This document shows, piece by piece, positions 46,900-59,417 of a DNA stretch of 64,000 nucleotides; position 1 is the first letter of the stretch, and the number at the start of each line of letters is the position of its first letter. The stretch is from NCBI GenBank assembly GCA_907163375.1, contig CAJQUW010001976.1, positions 124,001 to 188,000 of the forward strand, in the 5' to 3' direction. Both the position numbers and the translations under genes were made by a program. The stretch is from Prostheceraeus crozeri (Eukaryota; Platyhelminthes; Polycladida; Euryleptidae). The notes under the pieces were generated by a model that saw only the letters and a list, made by a program, of their open reading frames with translations, made no database searches and was not told where the DNA came from.

Positions 46900-48950
46900 T
46901 ATAGGATTAAATAAATTAACATAAATCATGTTGGGATTCCGTAAAATAATAAAAGTTTTTAATAGATTCATGCCGTTCATTACTCGATATAATAATTGTA
47001 TTATACTCCATTGATTCATGATGATATAGTAACCATTAAATTACATAAACACCACTAACTGTTCTCTCCTTCCAGTGTTTTCAATATTAAATGACCATTT
47101 ATCATTATTCTATCATTTGTAAATATCATTTTGTATCACCGTATCATCGTACCTCATCATCTCGTTTTTCACTTTTCATTGTATCATTCATCTTTTCACT
47201 GTACATTGCATCACCTAACGTGTTTTCTTTGAAAAAATATACGTTCTGATATTCTGAAAATGGAAACATAATTTTTGCTGTATTTTAAGATTTCTAAATC
47301 TTACTAAATTGCATTTTAAAATTTTAAGTCATATTTTGATCACAATTTGAGATTTTTAGGTCTTATTTGGCTAGATTTTAAGCTTGTCTAGATCATATTT
47401 TTTTCGACTTCTAGTTTAGGTCATAAAAATTGCCCTAATTATTAAATTTGACATCAACCTAAGTGACATTTAATTTGAATATTTGCTAACCGGTTTATGT
47501 AAACATGCTGCATTAGCTTTGTCTATGTTACTTGATTATACTAAGTGTTATATTTGATCGTGAAACCTAAATCTGTTCTAGCTAAATACGCATATCTAGC
47601 AAATTCTACTCTAAAACTTCAACAGTTGCTTGATGTGTGTGCATATTTTTGCGGTTTGACAATAATGTTCATATTTCAATGCAATATCTAGGCGTCTGCA
47701 AACTATTGAGTGACTCGATGTATCTGTTAATTACTATTATTTCTTCTGACTGCTTTCATGATAGTCATATCATTGGTAATCTCTCCAATACAGTAAAAAC
47801 AGCACATCTAGCATGTTTTACTAATTAACAAAATGAGTTCATGTAATGGAATAGATGATGCTATCACAAGGTGATTTAAATGAAACTGAGTTGCTACTCA
47901 CAGGCCTACTTACTCAACGAAATGACTTCTGCGTACAGCTGAAATGAACATAAAAGCTTCAAAGCAATTTCCACGCATTTTCTCAACATGGTTTTCGCTT
48001 CACAAACAGAATGTGTATTGACGCCTGGTGCCGCTTTATTCCACCAGATCGGCTAATCCTGACGAGGTTAGATCATTTCTATCAGATAAGTAGACTCGGT
48101 GTTGAGATGGTCTTGTTGATTGTGAATACTACGCGCTTTACAGTCTTAATCTGACGATCAATTTAGCAAATCCGTTGTCACAAAGGCTGGTGGTGATTGC
48201 CGCAATACATTGGCCAATATTTGACGTGAGAGGATTTTGAAATATTTCAGAGCCACTGAAATCTGTACGCAATGACGTCTATGGGAGCTCATTGAATGGT
48301 GTTATCAAATTTTATTGTAATTTGATTGGAAAAAACAGTCAATTAATAACATGAATCAAATAATTGTGTGTTGGATAAGTAGATCTCCAGAGAATTGTAT
48401 GGAATTAATTATTAAATCACAATTATTGTATGTATACAAAATTCTAGAAGTACGTATACTTCTAGTTCGTTATACTATAGAGTTCGTCGTAGAGTCCTAT
48501 CTAGTTCGTCGTAACTATAGGTCGTTGTACCGGAATGGGAAGAATAATTGAAGTAGTTGATGCAGAATTATCACTTCACCAGTCTGGTTGCTCATTTATG
48601 CGCGTATAGTTTTGATGCAATAAAACAATGATTAATCAGTCGCGGCAAAAATCAATTGATTTCACTTATTAACAGCAATGACATGATTATTGAATCGTTG
48701 TCAAATCCATTATGTAAAAAGTGTAAAAAGTCTTGCAAAGCCCAGTCCAGTCGCACGTCTAAGGGGTCAGCGTGGTTGCAGGCAGAAGAAAATCAGATCA
48801 GTTTTAGCTTACATAATTTATGATACAAAGCCTTTCTACCAGTACTGGAAGATTCATCCAACTTTACACAGTTCATAATTAGTCAGGGTTCTCACGAAAC
48901 CTATTTCTGCAGGCTGCATACCTGCTCACAAAACCTATTCTGATAGAATT
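46900..48950. other. AT-rich DNA, no gene seen
   Basis: 47090-47220 has an imperfect ATCATT/TATCATT-type repetition. 47270-47410 has repeated ATTTTAAG/AGATTT motifs. A 9-bp-arm inverted repeat (CTAGAAGTA...TACTTCTAG) and three GTTCGTCGTA-like words lie at 48447-48530. Confidence 0.45.
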
Positions 48951-48959
48951 GTGCTATTC

Positions 48960-49250
48960 GTCTCAACCCACCCCAATAACTCTCATTGTGTGGAATGTGA
49001 CAACCATAGAAATCCAATGGTCTATGATAATAAAGGACTAGAACGAACGTGGACTAGAACGAACAATAGAATGCTATGGATGTGATATGCTACCAACAAA
49101 CAGCTGTTGTCCCACAGAATTAGATTGTTCAATCTTATCACTTTGCTAGAAGTGTAAACTGATTCAAACAGATGGCACATGCAGGAACTTAATAAGTGGG
49201 CAAAAAGAAATTTTATATTTCACAGTGCTATAATCTCTATGATCATTGCT
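48960..49250. repeat. Dispersed repeat fragments (R1 end and R2)
   Basis: ATGCAGGAACTTAATAAGTG then GGCAAAAAGAAATTT (49183-49217) matches the end of family R1 beside the H3 gene. AACAAACAGCTGTTGTCCCA near 49090 matches a second family, R2, also found at about 51490, 53520 and 54210. CCATAGAAATCC at 49004 also occurs at 53310. Confidence 0.5.
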
Positions 49251-49631
49251 TCCATAATATAGTTTATGCTTTCCAAAGTGTGCATAAATTTCAAAGAGTG
49301 CAATAAACAGTCTTTATTGCACTCCTTCATTGAAATACATTAGCACATAGAAAGTTTTTTATCCTCTACAACGAAAATCATGCATAGAATTTGCGCGAAA
49401 TATCGCGGATGCATAATTATTCATAATTATATGTATGTGACTTCACAATACGAGGTATAGGTATTTTTTGCTTTGACTTCTTTTCAGATGCGATATTATT
49501 TAACTAATAAACGATAATTTGGTTATCTCGTGTTACTGTCCAGCGTCGAAAACTATAATTTTGATGACAAAGTAATAACTATATTGATTGAATAATTACA
49601 AGGAAATCGCCATTAAGTCATTGAAAAACAG

Positions 49632-50757
49632 TTACAAGTTGATAACAATGTTTGAGCAGTTTTGGATGTGCACCTGTTTTGAATACGCTTGAGACGTTGA
49701 GCTGATGTTTTGACTGTTTGATATGTTCTTATTGATTGTTAATGTTTGGGCAACTTCCACTTTGTGTTTTTTGCTTTGGTCAATGTATACCATCGCCACC
49801 GCGTCACTTTTCCATCGAAATTGACGCTTCAATGAAGGGAGTGAAGCCCCTGAATCAGCTAAAGCTGTGGCTGATGATCGACGAAAACAGTGACTGGTAT
49901 ATTCATTTGGATTGTCTAATTTTAAAAATTCCGCAATATACGATGGCATTTTTGCTACGGCATTACGACCCATTGGTTGAGATGTGAATTTTTTTGATTT
50001 GTAATTGAAATTTCTGAAAAATCTCCCATTTTGTCATCAACTTTGTTGTGATACTCAGACACCATTTCATAAGGACCTTGTCCATCATCCTGGAATTTAG
50101 GGATAATGAAAAAAATAAAGATTTTCCAGTTGGATCAGTTTTGCTGGATCTTACATGTATTGTTATCTCATTTGCAGAAACCTTTACTTCAGAAAACAGT
50201 AAGTTGACTAGCTCAACACTTCGTAAGCCACCGTAATATCCTATAAGAGCTACAACCTTTTTCGCAAGAAGCTGCGGCTACTCGTTATGATCAGCATCGA
50301 AAAATTTGAATAGATCTTCTTTCGATATTACCTTAGACTGCTTTTTCGGCTGGCCTTTCTTTTCAATCGCTTTTACGAAGCTTTTTAAAATTGGTACTTC
50401 ATTAAACGATTTCCAATTTTTATAGGTCGTATAGTACTCATTTAGGCAGCTGTACGCTTGCCAAAGAGTTGAAGGCGCGTACTTTCCCGAAAGATTTTTC
50501 ATAAATATCAAAACGCTTTCTAAACTCTCTTTACGTTCTTCTTTTTCCAAGAATTCTGAGAATCGGTTCTTCCACGTAGTGTAAATGGCGACAGACTTAC
50601 AATTAAATACTTCGTCTTGAACAGCCTGTATGGAGCCATTGCTCTCGCTGTTTTGATCAATTTTCGGACATTTGTTCTTAAAATCCTTGCAATCGCAGTC
50701 TAGATGTACATTTCTTGAAAAATTGCAGTCTTGTTTTATGCTGAAATTACTGATCAT
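49632..50757 (-). pseudogene. Crypton-like tyrosine recombinase, decayed
   Basis: This is a DNA-cutting and rejoining enzyme of the tyrosine recombinase family, of the kind carried by Crypton DNA transposons. On the minus strand an N-terminal core-binding part (YTTWKNRFSEFLEKE, APSTLWQAYSCLNEYYTTY, KVISKEDLFKFF) ends at a TAG just before 50278. The same frame continues with GYYGGLRSVELVNLLFSE (first catalytic Arg) and VRSSKTDPTGKSLFF (catalytic Lys). After shifts of frame the C-terminal part follows: SQPMGRNAVAKMPSYIAEFL, then YTSHCFRRSSATALADSG (His-x2-Arg), FRWKSDAVAMVYIDQS (Trp and nucleophile Tyr). All catalytic positions survive although one stop and at least one frameshift break the gene. 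The closest families I know are the recombinase-only Crypton proteins of insects and other animals. No reverse transcriptase is nearby, which argues against DIRS. Confidence 0.85.
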
Positions 50758-50928
50758 AGTGGAATAATATAATGACTAGTTGTTGATGAGATAAATCTGC
50801 ATGTACAATGGACAGAGAAGCAGGCTATCTGATTTCAAAATTGCTTTGGTTTGATTTTCAAATCATGTTAAGAATCATGATCATAGATTCCGGTAGTTCT
50901 GTGAAATATAAAGTTACTTACAGAACTC

Positions 50929-51047
50929 GTGCAAAGATATCCAGCTTAATTGCATTTTTTGAGATCAACAAACTATGCCCTCGCCCTTCGGGCTCGTGCA
51001 TAGACATGTTGATCTCAAAAAATGCAATAAAACTGGATACTTTGCAC
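50929..51047. repeat. 119-bp near-perfect hairpin (long inverted repeat)
   Basis: The left arm runs from GTGCAAAGATATCCAG through TGCATTTTTTGAGATCAACA to CTATGCCCTCG. The right arm mirrors it (TGTTGATCTCAAAAAATGCA, then CTGGATACTTTGCAC). The tip is GCCCTTCGGGC. The arms are about 55 bases with few mismatches and almost no loop. It is probably a foldback MITE, and a structured RNA is the alternative. Confidence 0.85.
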
Positions 51048-51063
51048 TTGTTGTGTAAATAAC

Positions 51064-51495
51064 TATTTAATACCTTGCAGAGATAGGAAAAATAGTCGTG
51101 CGTCGCTTGCGGATTGCTCTGAATTCCTTCAAAATGCTCCGATCACCACGATTCCTTCAGATTCAAAGAATTCAGATCATTGCGCAAAAGTTTTCTCGAT
51201 AATGTTGGGCCCTCCGATCATTTTAAAAAAAGTTAGCAGGCGCATGAAAAAACGTTCACAAACTTCTCTTTAGAACTTGACATCGTCTGTCTCTTTGCTG
51301 TGTGATCTGGTTGATAACAGTCACTGAAACTTTGCACAATTTGGCGTGTTTGATGTTGAACTGGCTGCTCATTGTTCGATTGCTATGGAATTATGTCAGC
51401 AGATTGTGCCATTTCATTAACGTTACATATTCCAATGCTTCCCTTTTAGTCAAACGGAAGAAGTGATGACATGTCTAATTCTGTGTGTTGTCCCT
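51064..51495 (+). repeat. Dispersed repeat family R1, copy D
   Basis: This is the clearest R1 copy: AGAGATAGGAAAAATAGTCG, GGATTGCTCTGAATTCCTTC, AACTTGACATCGTCTGTC, ATAACAGTCACTGAAACTTT, GAACTGGCTGCTCATTGTTC and GTGCCATTTCATTAACGTTA. It matches copy C by the H3 gene nearly end to end. R2-like sequence follows at 51487-51560. Confidence 0.75.
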
Positions 51496-51569
51496 TCTAG
51501 CATCACTAACTCAAGCAAAGCGAACGATAGTTTTCTATAATAGCGAAAGAACGACAACAGTTCATGCTA

Positions 51570-53150
51570 CATGATTCAAGCATAATTGACGAATTACTTT
51601 CTCGATTAGTTTTCTCTTTTACAAGAAAATTAACAATTATCATTTTGGGAGTAAATGTAGGAGTGAAATATGTTGATAATTCGATTAAATTGTTAAGTAT
51701 ACAGTTCCTGTTCAGTGTTATTTTTCAAAATTGTCCTGAAACTCAGTTTTCATAAAACTGTCCCAGGCGAGGGCACGAATCTGAATTTGGTCGACAGGAA
51801 TGCTTCAGGAACCTGTAAAATCAATATTCTTATTAAAATTTTTATCGGAAATTCAATTGCATGTGAAAGTTTGTGGAGGTAGGCTGAAATAGGCCTGTTT
51901 GCGGACATCAGAAATTCTATGAATGTATGTGATATTTATGTGGTGAATGCTTGTCTGTGATCAAGTTAAAATTAAATATTATGAGAAGTTTGATATTCAC
52001 ACAATGGACGGTCCTCCAGGTGTCATGGTTAACTTGCAACTGAACTTACATGTACATGTCCAAATCTAGCACCAGCATTAAGAAAATTAAAAGGAAAAAT
52101 ATTGTTACCAAGACAAATCGGTACTTATGGGTTATCTCCCCCCCACGTTTTCAAATTTGTGTAAAATCCGTAGAAATGAATCAATCGTTACAAAACTTTA
52201 CGTGCACGTGAATGAGGATATTTTCCACCAACATACCAAAACTTGTGCAAAGCGGACAAATACTTTTTGATTTACGGCCGACAACTTGAAGTGAAGCGTT
52301 GCTGCAGCTTGATTTGACTTCTTCTGACCTCATCGCCTGAGCAGAAAGCATTTGAGGTCAATAAAGTGATTTCCCGACAACTCGTGAAGAGATGATAACC
52401 AAGCCACATCCATACACTAACATTTTCAACTTAAGAAAGGTGTGGCAAGGTATTTCAAATAGCAGTGGTAGTGGATGAAGAGAGAGAGAGAACAATGCTC
52501 ACACGGGCAACAATAGTGGGTTGAACAGACGAAGTCAGATCATACTATTGACATCGCTACGCTTCACGTAATCATCTCTAATGTAAAAAGTACTTGTCTG
52601 ATCTGCATAGTAATTTGTATGTGGGTTGAAAATATACTCAAGAACGTCCATCTGAAGTTTGGTGACGATTGATGCATTTTTGCAGATTTTAGACAAATTT
52701 GACAACCTAGGGGAAACTAACCCATAAGCACCGACAAGTCCAGTTCAGAATTAGGAAACTTCACGCATAAAAAACTTGGTGTTCTATCGCTTGAATCTGA
52801 GATCAAAAAGATGCAGGGGCATGGAGAATCTATCCAATGAATTCAGTAACAAGCAGTAATGTACACAAACACATTAAATTCTGATGAACATCAGAGTAAT
52901 GAGAATGAGCGAAGTGACGTCTCGTCTGCTGTGACGTTGATAGAGAGGCCATTGATAATAAAGAGAACATTGATGAAGAGAAATTCAATAGAAGTCATAT
53001 TTTGCACTTAACATCATTAGAACAGCGAGGTGAAAATTGTAGATATTCTTTTTTGGTGTCCATTGCGTTGGTAACACAGTAAAGTCGTCAGCATCTTGCT
53101 AATTTAGTTGAGTCATACACTGTCATTTCAATATTGAAAATCACAAATTT
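51570..53150. other. No gene seen
   Basis: Moderately AT-rich DNA with a short GA run at 52481-52490. No family was recognised on either strand. Confidence 0.45.
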
Positions 53151-53658
53151 AGAACATATTGAGATCATTCTCAAAAGAACGGTTAGCGAGCGGGCGCTAT
53201 AGCAATTACATAAGCATCATCAAATGTGTCTATGAGTTTAATTCGATCTCCAACGTTAAACGCGCAAAAATCCGAGAACATCGAATATTCAGCAACATTG
53301 TTGCAGCCATAGAAATCCGACACTCTATAATAATAAGGAATAGAACGGACATGTACATTGAAAACTATGCCACGCCGTGGACATGCGCTGTCATGACAAC
53401 GACAACTAGGCGGCTTCGAGGGGCTAGCTTCGTAGTGCCTTGCAGTTAGGATTTGAATTTGAACTGCAGCAGGCTTCACTCATTACATTCTTCTCAAGGT
53501 CTAGCGGCATTGAATAGAACAAACAGCTGTTGTCTTTTTAAGTCCCACTAGCTTAAACAAAGGGCCTTATGGCAAGAATTTGCAGCTATGGCAGGTTTCA
53601 ACAATTTGATTCTTCTTAAGATCTAGCAACATTGACCTAGACCCGCGCTTATTGCAGC

Positions 53659-54199
53659 GGCTAAGGCCGAAGGTACAGACAAAAAGCCATAAGCCGTTTA
53701 CAGAGCTTCAACACTTGAGTTTCAAAGAAAGCTGATACACAGAATAAGCCAAGGGTAATAAGCCATCACCCACAAGCCGCTTTGATTACGGAGACACACA
53801 GGATAAGTCATAAGCCAAAAGCAATATAGTAAGTATATTAGGTAGAGTGTCGACTCAAAAAAGTATCTGTAGGAAAAATTTTTATATGAAAATGTTCAGT
53901 TCTTTTCTGTAAAACACTATCATTCCTTCTGCATTACTATCAAGATCAGCTAATTCCGCGGTAATTTCTTTAAAACTGCATAAATTTGCATATCTCACAT
54001 TTGTTAACAATATTCAACTGTGCTCACCTCGAGTTCATTCAATAAATTCGGAACTGCATATACCGGTACATTGGGGATTTAATATATGCTGAGTTGCAGT
54101 CGCCCGGTTGAGAATCCTTGGGCGATTACCTTCAATAGAATACGAATCTATACGAAAGACTACGAAGCCGAATACGGCTTATTCTGTATGCCTCTAGCC
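53659..54199. mobile_element. Candidate MITE with inverted ends, hosting another MITE
   Basis: GGCTAAGGCCGAAGGTACAG at the left end and, inverted, GGCTAGAGGCATACAGAATA at the right end are similar. The motif AAGCCATAAGCC and its variants recur inside the left part. The MITE copy at 53823-54115 lies within it, giving a nested arrangement. No coding was seen. Confidence 0.5.
53823..54115. mobile_element. MITE family M1, short copy
   Basis: It starts ATATAGTAAGTATATTAGGT and AGAGTGTCGACTC and shares two blocks with the longer copy at 60252. One is AAAAAAGTATCTGTA plus a FAR-AT block. The other runs from CATTCCTTCTGCATTAC to GGATTTAATA. Its right terminal repeat is worn away. The middle of the long copy is missing here, so it looks like an internal deletion derivative. 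Confidence 0.65.
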
Positions 54200-54204
54200 T
54201 AAAA

Positions 54205-54330
54205 TAACCATTAACAAACCGCTGTTATCCATTCTAGTCTCACTGATTTAAACAAAGCGAAATAACGGATTTCTATGGTAAAGTCCATAATTATATCAGA
54301 TATCTGCGCTCTTGTCCTATCTTGTCTAGA
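54205..54330. repeat. Dispersed repeat family R2 copy
   Basis: AACAAACCGCTGTTATCC, TTCTAGTCTCACTGATTTAA and ACAAAGCGAA match similar words at 49090, 51490 and 53520. The family is unnamed, non-coding and poorly bounded. Confidence 0.45.
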
Positions 54331-55205
54331 GCGGACAATAGATAACTGGGATAGCACCAGTCTGTCGTTATTTCGAGATAACTTCTGATGTAAATGCCGT
54401 ATAACCTGCATTTTTTACACAAAGTAAGAGCGAGAGATGGGAGATGCCACCCATTTGAATATGAATGAATTGGATCGTTAACAAAGATTGTAGAGGACAT
54501 GAAATATTATTATGAAAATTATTCCTTTGACTACACAGACCTGTGATTCATGTTTCTATTTTTTGTATAATTAATCATTACAATCCATTACAAACGATCC
54601 TGAGCAGAGTGATATTCCAGCATGCCACTGAACGATTCTACAGGCGATTTTGTGATCTCATAAATTTCATAAATTGATTATCTTAGTGAATGAATCATCT
54701 TTCAGAATCATGAAAGACACCAAGGCTCATGTTATAAAGCACCAATTGCTTGCCAGTTAATCAAAAATTTTCTGTTCTGTTCGTTGGGCTCTTCATGACT
54801 AACCGTCCACACTGCAGGATATAATTTCAACTACAATTCATTGATACGTTGATGCAACGTCAATCAGATATGTTGCTGCTGCAAACATGCAATGTAAGTA
54901 AATATTAAGTATTGAACGTTTTCCTTCTGATGAGTCCATACATGCAGATTTGCAAACTATACAACTCTAAATGACACATTCACATATGACTGCTTTGAAT
55001 AAATATTGTTTCTAAAAATAATACATGCTGGGCATATTTCATGTCCCCTCTAGATAGCATAGATATCTAACAATCCGACCTCTGTGGTAAAACCTATGGG
55101 GAGATGGAACAAATAAATGCACCCACTCTGTCCAAATTTTGCTGCATACCTTATTAAACCATAACGCGTGACGTACTGTAGACTTCCTAGATTATCTGTA
55201 CAGTT
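54331..55205. other. No gene seen
   Basis: AT-rich DNA in which nothing was recognised. Confidence 0.45.
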
Positions 55206-55210
55206 TTAAA

Positions 55211-55562
55211 TGGCCAATCAAATGTGAAACTCGGTGAAGGCATTGTAAATGAACTCTCTCCGCTTTCTATGACAGCCTGTGAAGGTCGGTGGATTGTCAA
55301 TGCCCATCTCCGCCTTCTATGACCAGCCTGTGAAGGTCGGTGAGCGCATTGTCAATGCCAATCTCCGCCTTCTATGACCAGCCTGAGAAGTTCGGTGAGA
55401 GCAATGTCAATGCCCATCTCCGCTTTCTATGACCAGTCTATGGAGCTCGTTGAACGCATTGTCAATGCCCCATCTCCGCTTTCTATGGCCAGTCTGTGAA
55501 GCTCGTCGATGAGCGCATCGTAAATAAATTCTCTCCGTTTTCTATGACCAGTCAAATGTGAT
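55211..55562. repeat. 55-bp minisatellite, about 6 copies
   Basis: The unit begins GACCAGCCTGTGAAGGTCGG and ends GCCAATCTCCGCCTTCTAT. Units start at 55321, 55376 and 55431 exactly 55 bases apart, with looser units before and after. Outer units are the most diverged, as usual for an old tandem array. Confidence 0.85.
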
Positions 55563-56469
55563 GTGAGTTTTGCCAATCTGCAGCAATAGATGAAGAAGGA
55601 GACAGTAAATCCCTTATTTTCTTTTAAATAGGCGCGTTGGCTTTCACTCTTTTCCTATCTCCATTCTGGCGTCATTCGATCTTCGAAGAAAGAATTCTCA
55701 AACTCTTGTCTCTTACCTGCCATACTTCGTGTAATTTCTCTCCTCTGACTGCGTGTGTTAACGGATTTTCAGGTTCATTATTCAAACACCTTAATGGCTT
55801 GCTGTAGGAATAATCAGTGCTAACTTGTTTTACGCCACTCTTGAAGTACGAGACGCCACAGCGAGATTTAGTTTTGTCGACGACAGAAAATCACATTGGG
55901 ATATCTCATACAGGGCCATCAACTTCGTGTGACATCAAAAGTTTGCTCAAATAACATCAAAGCCTGAATTTTCAGCGGAGTCATTATGACTTCAACATTT
56001 TTTAATGTTTTATGCCACATTTATAGGCAACGAGTGAAGGGGGAGGATTATGTCGAGGCTTGAAACCCGTCAGCTATTCCATGAGGTTTCGCTGGAAAGA
56101 AGGACCCATGGGAGGATGTAAGCTGCTTGATGTAGGCGCAAGGCAACATTCAATAATAGGTGGTGAACCACAGTCAATCCTCTTGGCTTCTATCTGTACG
56201 TGTTGATGACAGGGGAGAGAAAATTGAACGCGACCAACTCCGAGCAAACAAAGTGATCACCAGCACGCGCTGACGACATGTCACTTTTACAGCGGATTAC
56301 TCCTCAAGACAGGGAAGAAAGAGGAAGTTTGTAAAGCTTGAAGAAGAGAGAGTTCAACGGAGGTGGACGTTGAAGATACCAGAGACGTTTACAGACAATG
56401 CAAAATTATCCAAAACAGTTCCTCTCTCATCATAAAAGGTTAAAATAGCGAAGGAAGACACAAACTCGT

Positions 56470-56675
56470 GCCGAGTCGGTGTCGCTTCCATATCGTGTCG
56501 GTATGGCTTTTTATCGTGTCGGTTTCGCTTCCTTGTCGTGTCAGTATTACTTTCTTATCGTGTCGGTATGGGTTTTTTATCGTGTCGGTTTCGCGTCCTT
56601 GTCGTGTCGGTTTCGCGTCCTTGTCGTGTCCATGTCGCTTCCTTGTCGTGTCGGTGACGCTTCCTTGACTGCTGC
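56470..56675. repeat. 22-bp minisatellite, about 9 copies
   Basis: The unit is TCGTGTCGGTTTCGCGTCCT plus TG. Starts at 56581, 56603, 56625 and 56647 are exactly 22 bases apart. It is bracketed by unique DNA. On the minus strand it reads as Arg/His/Asp/Lys/Thr-rich repeats, with no sign of a real gene. Confidence 0.85.
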
Positions 56676-56679
56676 ATCT

Positions 56680-59415
56680 ATACCACATTTTCTTGTTGTA
56701 TCTTAGGAAGTATGTGATGCCTTTTTCTGAGCAGAGCTCTTCTCTGCAATTTTGGCGTTGCGAAAACTTCGAAACAGTCAAAAGCAAGGCGTTCTTCTAC
56801 GTTTCGGGAAATATCTCGCCACGACCACTTTTCATTTTCAAAAGGCATGCAAGTGTAGAAAATTGTTCACGATTAGCTGCAGTCGTGACTAATTTTGATC
56901 GGAATATCCTTTTTTGATTTACGAAATGATTTACAGCAGTTCGGTTTGTAAAGTATCCTATGAATAAGCACACAGTAAAACAATCCAAGATACATGTAGT
57001 AGTCGCTTGATCACAATCATATTGAAAGAGTGCTGCTCTCTTCATTCCAAAATGTGCTCTGCGCGTGTCAAGCTTTGTGCATAAAAAAGTAGAAGTATGT
57101 AATGGTAAATAAATGTAAAAAATGTAAAAAAAATGGTGAAACTCACAAGTATCTAGAATGCAATGCTATGACTCGAAATGTATAACAAAATGTACTGTAA
57201 GTTGAATCTGCTTCAGTCATCGAATTGATTTGCAATCAAGGGGATTGATAACTCAAATGCTTACAGTTACCTGAAGTCAAAATGATTTCAAGCTGATTGC
57301 AAGAACAGTAGATTTACTTCCCTCTCTAATGATTTCTTTGTTTATGTATAATGTATGTGTTGATGCAATGCGTGTTTCATTGCATGCACAGAGGCATGTT
57401 TGAGAGGGACAGGATATGACTATATAAAGGTATTGTGAAATGTTGAGTTATGGTGCATAATTGAGCTAGTGTTGCATGTGGAAAAAGGAAGGCAACAATG
57501 ATATCCACGTAATGTTGATTATAAATATGAGCCGATAAGGTGATCATTTTTGAAATCTCGATCAGCGTATATCTGCATGTGTATTCATGGCGGCAATCAG
57601 TTTGCTCCATCAATGCGCTGCTTTTAGTATACCTTTTACATTTTTCGGGCTTTTGCTTTTCCGCGCCCTCAAATGTCCTACATTGTTGCCCTAAAAAATC
57701 CATGTTAATGTTATATTGATATCCGAATTCAAGCATGCTTACAGTGACATTGCAATGGTCCTAAGATTCTATGGCATCATTGCGATCAGGATTATGTGAT
57801 AGAGAGCACAAGTAGACAATTGTCAGCCATCCTATTGCAATGTGTTTATGACTGACCTAACATGTCATCACATCCAAAATGAACGACTGGTCATAAAATA
57901 GGCAGCTAAACAATAATTCGGCTTTTGCAGATTTGTGATCATTGACATCTGAATATATTTCGAACATGAAGATGAAAAAATGCTTGAAAACTGAGAGAAC
58001 TTTGTAGCAGTTAAAGGTCAGATATCCGCGATGAACGTCAGCAATAGGAGAGGTTTGAAAACTAAGAAAGGATGTCGCATTCTGGCTTTGATATAAAAGA
58101 AGAGAAATGCTTCGTTCCTAAGAGATTGTCACTTGATACCTTTCACTGTCCCGTCGTTTTCTCTCAGTTTGAATCATTGTCACCTTTTATTCGACTCTCA
58201 AGTTTTTGGCAAGTTATATGACCAGTTTTGGCAATGAAATCAACGCATGATGGCTTTTGAAGCACTTGTGCGCTCTCACACAACACATTCTTTATCGGTC
58301 ACCGACCAAGAGGTCGCCTTGGACATGCGGTGTCCTTTAAAGTGCATACAATAATTTACAGCATAATATGACTTTGTTGTCATTGCGATTGCGCTTCTTT
58401 TTAGGATATTTAAATGAAATAGCGATATATCACGTTATAGCTAAAACGGAAAGTCTGGCAATTTGAAAAATTACTGACAAGACGCCGTTAATTCTAGAAG
58501 TAACCAGCTTCGGATAGAGTTCTAGCTTTAGTGCCATGTCAGCGTCTAACTTTCATGGTTAAACTTTTTAAGGATTACTCCGAAGTCCGAATCACATGAA
58601 ATTCATGGTGCAACAAATCTACTTTGTGACCCTTTAATGACGACATTCGTTTACCTAATTCGAGTTCATCTTTGTGTAATGCTGCTATTAATGAGGCCTA
58701 CCATTACATACAATTCCAAAGCATATGGTAGGCAAAACATACATACATAATATAATATTGACAGCTCTCAGTTCTAGAAAAGATATTTTAAACTGACAGC
58801 TGTATTTACTCAGTTGTATTTTACCGTTCTCTATTCTCATCACTTAAAAAAGGATGACAGCGAAAAAGTTGAAATCCTTCTATGGTATGATATTGATTAG
58901 TTTTAGTAAGACGAAGGGAGTCCCTCCCCCACCGAAACTTTTATCTACCTCCTGAACAAAGTTAGATAAGATCGCCAAATTTAGGAAGGCTTATTTTCTA
59001 AGTATTCCATAGCTTTCTACCAATTTTGAATAAAGTCGACTCAATAATTTCGTCACAATGAGCTCTAGAATATTTTGAATGTTCGACAGACTAGTCGAAT
59101 TTTGCATTATTTTCACTATGACTGTTTTTAGACGCCCTTATTAATCCTGAAACTATTCAGGTCGATAAAAGAAAGTGTTCTTGCGTCATTTTGAGCAGCA
59201 AATAATAACTCCTTTGTAAATTCCATTTACACTTCGAGGTTTTGAATTCAAAACTTAAAATTACTTAATTTTCGTATTTGGACCGGATTTCAAATGCAAA
59301 CTTGACCTCTAGTGTGGCCTTGAATTTCCTGACTCGACATGAAGAGACGTTTCATTTGGTTTCTTTTGTTTTTATTTGGTCATTTGGTTACTGAAATACT
59401 GGTAAAAAATTGTAA
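56680..59415. other. No gene seen
   Basis: AT-rich, with short frames only (the longest on the minus strand at 57377-57736, 119 codons, unrecognised). Confidence 0.45.
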
Positions 59416-59417
59416 TT

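Noticed and set aside
49632-50757. DIRS-type retroelement identity for the tyrosine recombinase
   Set aside because: No reverse transcriptase or RNase H remnant was found around it, and the sequence style matches recombinase-only Crypton proteins.
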